Source: Bacteroidota bacterium
GTDB lineage: Bacteria; Bacteroidota; Bacteroidia; Chitinophagales; Chitinophagaceae
DNA: 64,000 bases
Direction of reading: 5' to 3'
Assembly: GCA_030706635.1 (NCBI GenBank)
Contig: JAUZOD010000015.1
Coordinates: 1-64,000, forward strand
A program made the translations under genes and the position numbers. Position 1 is the first letter of the stretch. Each line of letters starts with the position of its first letter. Shown here piece by piece: positions 59,232 through 64,000 of this stretch. Below the pieces are notes generated by a model that saw nothing but the letters and a program-made list of their open reading frames with translations, did not search any database and was not told the DNA's origin.

Positions 59232-60401
59232 ATGATGAATAATCAGCAAAAGAAAAGGATTGCCATTTTTGGTTCAACCGGATCGGTAGGAACACAAGCT
59301 CTGGAAGTGATTGCGGCAAATCCGGATCTTTTTTCTGCTGATATACTCACTGCTCAGCAAAATGCCGAACTGCTGGTTAAGCAGGCATTGAAGTTTTTGC
59401 CCGATATCGTCGTGATCGGTGATGAAGCCAAATATCCCATGGTAAAACAGGCACTTGCCACGCAGCCCATCAAAGTATTTGCGGGGGAGAAATCGCTGAT
59501 GGAAGTCGCCGCCATGGATTCCTATGATGTGATGATGGCGGCCATTGTCGGTTTCGCCGGACTGATGCCCACGTTGAAGGCCATAGAAAACGGGAAAGCC
59601 ATTGCGCTGGCCAATAAAGAAACCCTGGTGGTGGCCGGAGATATTGTGATGCGCATGGCTGTCGAAAACAGAGCGCCCATCATCCCGGTGGATTCCGAGC
59701 ATTCCGCCATTTTTCAATGCCTGCTCGGTGAAACAAGAAACCGGATTGAAAAAGTGATACTCACGGCATCCGGCGGACCCTTTCTGGGCAAGAAGCCCAA
59801 TTTCCTGGTCAATGTAAAAAGGGATCATGCCCTGCAACATCCCAACTGGGCCATGGGTGCCAAGATCTCCATTGATTCCGCAACGTTGATGAATAAAGGA
59901 CTGGAGATGATTGAAGCCAAATGGCTTTTTAACCTTCAGCCGGATCAGATCAAGGTGGTGATTCATCCGCAGAGTATCATTCACAGCATGGTACAGTTTG
60001 AAGACGGCAGCATCAAAGCGCAGATGGGCCTGCCCGATATGAAATTACCCATTCAGTATGCCCTTGGATTTCCAATCCGTCTTCCGAATAAAATGCCGAG
60101 ATATTCGTTTAATAAACCGGATAAGCTGAGTTTTGAAGATCCTGACACCCGCACGTTCCGCAATTTGCAACTGGCGACCGATGCATTAAAGAAAGGAGGA
60201 AATGCAGGATGTGTATTGAACGCGGCAAATGAAATTGCTGTTTATGCATTCCTGAAGAACCGGATCGGCTTTCTGGATATGACGGATCTCATCGAAAAAA
60301 CCATTCAAAAGATAGCTTTTATAGAACAACCCACACTGGAAGATTATTTTGACAGCGATGGTGAGGCGCGTAACTTTGCGGCTTCTTTAATTAAATTGTA
60401 A
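59232..60401 (+). CDS. dxr: 1-deoxy-D-xylulose-5-phosphate reductoisomerase
   Basis: A 389-residue enzyme of the MEP isoprenoid pathway that converts DXP to MEP with NADPH. NADPH fold GSTGSVGTQALEVI at 14-27, ANKETLVVAG, the active-site VDSEHSAIFQCL and SGGPFLGKK; the C-terminal helical domain follows. ATG at 59232 or the adjacent ATG at 59235 are equal candidates. It is followed 50 bp later by rseP, an order often seen in bacteria. Confidence 0.97.
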   Translation: MMNNQQKKRIAIFGSTGSVGTQALEVIAANPDLFSADILTAQQNAELLVKQALKFLPDIVVIGDEAKYPMVKQALATQPIKVFAGEKSLMEVAAMDSYDVMMAAIVGFAGLMPTLKAIENGKAIALANKETLVVAGDIVMRMAVENRAPIIPVDSEHSAIFQCLLGETRNRIEKVILTASGGPFLGKKPNFLVNVKRDHALQHPNWAMGAKISIDSATLMNKGLEMIEAKWLFNLQPDQIKVVIHPQSIIHSMVQFEDGSIKAQMGLPDMKLPIQYALGFPIRLPNKMPRYSFNKPDKLSFEDPDTRTFRNLQLATDALKKGGNAGCVLNAANEIAVYAFLKNRIGFLDMTDLIEKTIQKIAFIEQPTLEDYFDSDGEARNFAASLIKL

Positions 60402-60451
60402 AATATACTTAAAACATTGCAGGGACGCGACCTGCGGCTGATCTTTACAAG

Positions 60452-61837
60452 ATGAATAATACCCCCATATTAATGGTTATTAACTGGGCAGACGCAGGCA
60501 TTAAAGCCGTTCAGCTGATCCTTTCGCTGTCGCTGATCGTTATCGTGCATGAGTTTGGTCACTATATTCCCGCCAAGTTTTTCAAATGCCGTGTTGAAAA
60601 ATTCTTCCTCTTCTTCGATCCCTGGTTTGCGCTCGTTAAAAAGAAGATTGGCGAAACGGTTTACGGCATCGGGTGGCTTCCGCTGGGCGGATACGTCAAA
60701 ATTGCCGGCATGGTGGATGAAAGTATGGATAAGGAACAGATGAAACAGCCGCCGCAACCCTGGGAATTCAGAAGTAAACCGGCATGGCAAAGACTGATCA
60801 TTATGATCGGAGGTGTTACCATGAATGTGATCATGGCTTTCGCGATTTATGCTATGATCCTTTATACCTGGGGCGAAAAAAAGATTCCTATGTCCGGCCT
60901 CACCTATGGAGTATCCGTTACCGATAGCCTGATGTATGAGATGGGTTTTCGCGATGGGGACAAGATCTTATCCGTGAACGGTGAACCAGTTGTTTATTTT
61001 GAGGATCTGCCTAAAAAATTATTAATGGGCGAAAACGTGGAGCTGGAAAGAGATGGCGTAAAACAAACCATTCACCTTCCTGTGAATCTGCTGGGTAAAC
61101 TGATTGAAAAAAAGAGGACCGGTCAGTTTTTATTCCTTCCGCGCGTTCCCGTGATCGCTGATGTGGTTCCGGATTCACTGAATGCATATAAAGCCGGACT
61201 GAGGAGAATGGACCGCATTCTCACAGTGCATGGCATCTCCACCCCATTCTATGAGGAATATAAGCATGCGATCGACGCGCATAAGGGACAAAATATTGAC
61301 CTGACCGTGGAGCGGGGAGGAATTGTGGATACGCTTCACGCAGAAGTAAGACCCGATGGAACGCTGGGCTTTTTCCGGGTCATGGATATGGACACGCTGG
61401 ACAGCCTGGGACTGGTTCGCATCGAAAGAAAACAGTTCGGCTTCTTTGCTTCTTTTCCCGCTGGTATTCAGCTGGCGGGCGAAACGCTCAAATCTTATAT
61501 TGATCAGTTCAAAAAAATACTCTCTCCAAAAACCGGCGCTTATAAGGGGGTCGGCGGATTCAAAGCGATCGGGTCGATCTTTCCGTCTATGTGGGACTGG
61601 CAGTCGTTCTGGACCATTACGGCCTTTCTTTCCATTGCCCTGGCCTTCATGAACATCCTCCCGATACCTGCCCTCGACGGGGGTCATGTGTTGTTCACGC
61701 TGCTGGAAATGATTACGGGTCGTAAGCCGAGTCAGAAGTTGCTCGAATATGCCCAGGTAGTGGGCATGATCCTTTTGCTTGGCCTCATGATCTACGCCAA
61801 TGGCAATGACTGGTTCGGATGGGGTAAAGGGAAATAA
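60452..61837 (+). CDS. rseP: Site-2 metalloprotease RseP
   Basis: A 461-residue intramembrane zinc protease. HEFGH at 33-37 is the zinc motif, in the first TM segment. Two PDZ-like domains follow (GVSVTDSLMYEMGFRDGDKILSVNGEPV and VVPDSLNAYKAGLRRMDRILTVHG). The third ligand lies in FMNILPIPALDGGHVLF near the C-terminus. It cuts anti-sigma factors to release ECF sigma factors in envelope stress. Directly behind dxr. Confidence 0.96.
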   Translation: MNNTPILMVINWADAGIKAVQLILSLSLIVIVHEFGHYIPAKFFKCRVEKFFLFFDPWFALVKKKIGETVYGIGWLPLGGYVKIAGMVDESMDKEQMKQPPQPWEFRSKPAWQRLIIMIGGVTMNVIMAFAIYAMILYTWGEKKIPMSGLTYGVSVTDSLMYEMGFRDGDKILSVNGEPVVYFEDLPKKLLMGENVELERDGVKQTIHLPVNLLGKLIEKKRTGQFLFLPRVPVIADVVPDSLNAYKAGLRRMDRILTVHGISTPFYEEYKHAIDAHKGQNIDLTVERGGIVDTLHAEVRPDGTLGFFRVMDMDTLDSLGLVRIERKQFGFFASFPAGIQLAGETLKSYIDQFKKILSPKTGAYKGVGGFKAIGSIFPSMWDWQSFWTITAFLSIALAFMNILPIPALDGGHVLFTLLEMITGRKPSQKLLEYAQVVGMILLLGLMIYANGNDWFGWGKGK

Positions 61838-61884
61838 TTAATACTGAAATGAATTACTTTTAGTCTTAAATTAAAATCGTCGCA

Positions 61885-62574
61885 GTGAAAAAATACATTT
61901 TTTTATTGATTGTCCCGTTTTGCTTTATGGCGGACAATCTCTTTGCACAGCAGCCGGCGCTTACACATCCCAATACATCAGCAGCCGGCTGGACGGACCT
62001 TTTCAATGCTGATCTTACCAACGGCATTTTCCAGAAAGGTATCTGGAGCAGCAAGAACGGAGTGATCACGGCTACAAAGGATACTGCGCTCTGGAGTAAA
62101 AATGAGTACACTGATTTTATACTGGACCTTGAATTTAAAAATTCCCAGGGCACAAACAGTGGTGTATTTGTTCATGGCAGCAATATGCGTGAATGGGTAG
62201 ATCATTCTGTGGAGATCCAGATTGCAGATGACTTTGATCCGGAATGGGCCAACTCACCGGCAAGCTGGCAATGCGGCGCGATATTCGGCCATCAGGCTGC
62301 CAGCAAACACATGGTAAAGAAACCAGGCGAATGGAATCATTATACCATCTCGTGCATCGGCAGAAAAATATGGGTGGTATTGAATGGCGCACTGATCAAT
62401 AAATTTGATATGAGCAAATATACCTCTGCCAAAATCAATGTCGACGGAACAAAGATTCCGGAATGGCTCAGCAAACCCCTTGCTGTTATGCCTTTGAAAG
62501 GGCATATCGGATTCCAGGGCCTGCATGCAGGCGCACCGGTATATTTCAGGAACATCAGGATAAAACCGCTGTAA
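61885..62574 (+). CDS. DUF1080 (3-keto-disaccharide hydrolase-like) protein, GTG start
   Basis: A 229-residue exported protein (KKYIFLLIVPFCFMADNLFAQ). DUF1080 marks are GWTDLFN, GIWSSKNGVITATKD, YTDFILDLEFKNSQGTNSGVFVHG and the VEIQIAD segment with the conserved GHIGFQ.LHAG..YFRNIRI at the end. DUF1080 proteins are concanavalin-like folds; some act as 3-keto-glycoside hydrolases. It starts with GTG at 61885. First of three co-directional genes ending in the zinc dehydrogenase. Confidence 0.88.
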   Translation: MKKYIFLLIVPFCFMADNLFAQQPALTHPNTSAAGWTDLFNADLTNGIFQKGIWSSKNGVITATKDTALWSKNEYTDFILDLEFKNSQGTNSGVFVHGSNMREWVDHSVEIQIADDFDPEWANSPASWQCGAIFGHQAASKHMVKKPGEWNHYTISCIGRKIWVVLNGALINKFDMSKYTSAKINVDGTKIPEWLSKPLAVMPLKGHIGFQGLHAGAPVYFRNIRIKPL

Positions 62575-62594
62575 CTTAACCCCCACTATACAGT

Positions 62595-63296
62595 TTGAAA
62601 CCCATAGTACAAATTTCGCTCGATCTTACGGCATTGGACGAAGCGCTGGAAACAGCTGCGATGGCCATGCGCGCTGGTGTTGACTGGCTGGAAGCCGGAA
62701 CACCGCTCATTCTTGCAGAAGGCCTGAACGGAGTAAGGAAATTACGCGAAGCATTCCCCGGAATTCCCATTGTAGCCGATCTCAAAACGATGGATGGCGG
62801 ATATCTCGAAGCAGAGATGATGGCCAGGGCGGGCGCCACCCATGTTGTTGTCATGGCCAGGGCGCACCCGGAAACCATTAAATGCGTCGTGAATGCAGGC
62901 CGGGATTTTGGTGTAAAAGTGATGGGCGATAACCTGGGTTGCGCCGATATGGTCGAAGCCGCCAGGATGCTGGAAGCCCTGGGCTGCGATTATGTTATTC
63001 ATCATATCGGTTATGATGAACGAAGGGGTATTGCGGCTTCCGGCAAACGCATGCCGAGCCCCCTCGATCAGTTGCGGGAAGTGGTGCAGGCCGTGCATAT
63101 TCCCGTGCAGGCTGTTGGCGGACTCAGTCTGGAGCAGGCGATACAATGTCCTGCATTCGGCGCGCCGTTGGTAGTGCTGGGAGCTCCCCTAACGATTGAT
63201 GCCGATGCATTCAAAACGGCAGACGGGGATCTCGAAAGCTCCCTGCGACTCATTTGCAAAAAAATACATGGTTACGGAGATGTGGCCATCAAGTAG
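62595..63296 (+). CDS. OMPDC-superfamily decarboxylase/lyase (HPS/KGPDC-like), TTG start
   Basis: A 233-residue TIM barrel. The superfamily motif DxKxxD is Asp62-Leu-Lys64-Thr-Met-Asp67 (VADLKTMDGGY), which binds phosphate substrate. GATHVVVMARAH, VHHIGYDE and VGGLSLEQAI complete the barrel. 3-Hexulose-6-phosphate synthase or keto-gulonate-6-phosphate decarboxylase are the candidates. TTG at 62595 is the only start giving the family-like MKPIVQISLDLT. It lies 20 bp after the DUF1080 gene and 2 bp before the zinc dehydrogenase. Confidence 0.85.
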   Translation: MKPIVQISLDLTALDEALETAAMAMRAGVDWLEAGTPLILAEGLNGVRKLREAFPGIPIVADLKTMDGGYLEAEMMARAGATHVVVMARAHPETIKCVVNAGRDFGVKVMGDNLGCADMVEAARMLEALGCDYVIHHIGYDERRGIAASGKRMPSPLDQLREVVQAVHIPVQAVGGLSLEQAIQCPAFGAPLVVLGAPLTIDADAFKTADGDLESSLRLICKKIHGYGDVAIK

Positions 63297-63298
63297 TA

Positions 63299-64000
63299 AT
63301 GAAAATGAATAAATCAGTAGCAGTTGTAAATTATGGCCCCGGGAAAGGTTCTGTCGAAATCCGGGAAATAGATAAACCGGAAATCGGGGAAGAAGAAGTT
63401 TTGCTTGAAGTGGTAAACGTGGGTGTTTGCGGAAGTGATCTACATCAGTGGACTTCCGACCACAGCTGGCCGGTGAATTATCCGGTGGTGCTGGGTCATG
63501 AGTTTGGCGGACATATTGTGGAAATAGGAAAACGTGTGACCCATTGGAAAGAAGGGGACAGGGTGGTGAGTGAAACGGCAGCCGTTATTGATCCGGATAG
63601 CCCCATGTCCAGGCGTGGTCTCTACAATCTCGACCCTTCCCGTAAAGGATTTGGCTATGGAGTGAATGGCGCGATGACGCGTTATGTACGGGTACCTGCA
63701 CGTTGTCTTCACCGCGTGCCGGATCAGCTGGCTTTTGAACAGGCCTGTCTCACAGAACCCTGTTGTGTCGCTTTCAATGCTGTGGTGGAGAACAGTCATA
63801 TTAAACCAGGTGACCGGGTGATTGTACTCGGACCCGGAACCATCGGTATTTTATGTGCTGCCGTGGCCAGACTCTGCGGCGCGGAAGTGGGTATCGTGGG
63901 TCTGGAGAAAGACATGCACCGGCTTAACATAGCAAAACAGTATGGTTGTGAACCGATCGTTGGGGATGCTACCCCATGGGCCCTTCAGCGGGATGGATTG
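63299..64000 (+). CDS. Zinc-type alcohol/polyol dehydrogenase, 3' end missing
   Basis: The first 234 residues of an MDR dehydrogenase that continues past the window. Catalytic zinc ligands: Cys44 in GVCGSDLHQ, His67-Glu68 in VLGHEFGGH; cofactor fold VIVLGPGTIGILC (about 173-185). The four-cysteine structural zinc loop normally near 90-110 is replaced by SETAAVIDPDSPMSRRGLYN, which has no Cys. So only the catalytic zinc is expected. Alternative start at 63305. With the DUF1080 and lyase genes it forms a sugar/polyol operon; substrate unknown. Confidence 0.85.
   Translation, partial: MKMNKSVAVVNYGPGKGSVEIREIDKPEIGEEEVLLEVVNVGVCGSDLHQWTSDHSWPVNYPVVLGHEFGGHIVEIGKRVTHWKEGDRVVSETAAVIDPDSPMSRRGLYNLDPSRKGFGYGVNGAMTRYVRVPARCLHRVPDQLAFEQACLTEPCCVAFNAVVENSHIKPGDRVIVLGPGTIGILCAAVARLCGAEVGIVGLEKDMHRLNIAKQYGCEPIVGDATPWALQRDGL

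Noticed and set aside
1-64000. CRISPR arrays, insertion sequences, integrases, rRNA genes
   Set aside because: Looked for regularly spaced repeats, transposase or recombinase motifs and rRNA-like sequence; none found by eye.

Overview
The window looks like chromosome of a Bacteroidota bacterium, most likely a Chitinophagaceae relative. I infer this from gene families typical of the phylum (DUF6266, DUF3667, DUF1361, RRM-type RNA-binding protein, GH3-like protein, BetR-like HTH regulator, SusD-free sugar operons), from -7 promoter matches of the form TAnnTTTG, and from the near absence of Shine-Dalgarno sequences. No rRNA, tRNA, CRISPR array, IS element or phage gene was recognised. The content is mostly accessory carbohydrate metabolism, followed by a conserved core from about 50 kb onward.

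Region by region. 1-1.3 kb: 5' end of a DUF6266 gene, 11-bp direct repeats, and a TPR-like membrane protein. 1.3-10 kb: five same-strand genes that form an extracytoplasmic redox cluster (Tat-type FAD oxidoreductase, DUF2231-PSCyt1-PSCyt2-PSD1 dihaem protein, DUF1501 Tat protein, PQQ dehydrogenase lipoprotein with an inserted cytochrome c, SMP-30 lactonase). This is a planctomycete-style gene set. 10-16 kb: TIM-barrel isomerase-like protein, a decayed GDPD gene, YciI protein, two tiny genes, a metallophosphoesterase, and a two-gene GH32-like hydrolase plus sugar porter operon. 16.7-24.5 kb: mixed dehydrogenases, regulator, truncated glycosyltransferase, esterase, DsrE-like Tat protein and GPH symporter. 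24.5-33.5 kb: large FAD/Fe-S oxidase, GH125 mannosidase, DUF1361-DgkA pair, and a CreD operon with its own winged-helix regulator and two identical-architecture palindromes, abutting a dead MgtC fragment.

33.6-38.5 kb: DUF2961/GH172 protein divergent from a four-gene L-fucose oxidative operon (lactonase, FAH-fold hydrolase, mutarotase, SDR). 38.6-43.3 kb: RRM protein, small lipoprotein, penicillin-binding-like serine hydrolase, secreted protein, M13 peptidase. 43.5-48.2 kb: TetR-controlled TolC/HlyD/EmrB-type efflux operon. 48.3-54.8 kb: YD-repeat-like protein, then DUF3667-MazG-giant histidine kinase. 54.9-57.5 kb: PolX, a 32-residue Lys/Ala/Pro histone-like protein, L27 and L21. 57.7-61.8 kb: GH3-family protein, Dxr, RseP. 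61.9-64 kb: DUF1080 hydrolase, OMPDC-superfamily lyase and a zinc alcohol dehydrogenase cut by the window edge, probably a sugar catabolic operon.

The items most worth a second look are the redox cluster, the 15-codon ORF with a perfect Shine-Dalgarno and its own terminator (13.1 kb), the paired CreD-operon palindromes, the three decayed genes, the fucose SDR lacking its catalytic lysine, the polymerase-dead PolX, and the orphan 1251-residue kinase fused translationally to mazG. All function calls come from reading motifs by eye, without database searches.
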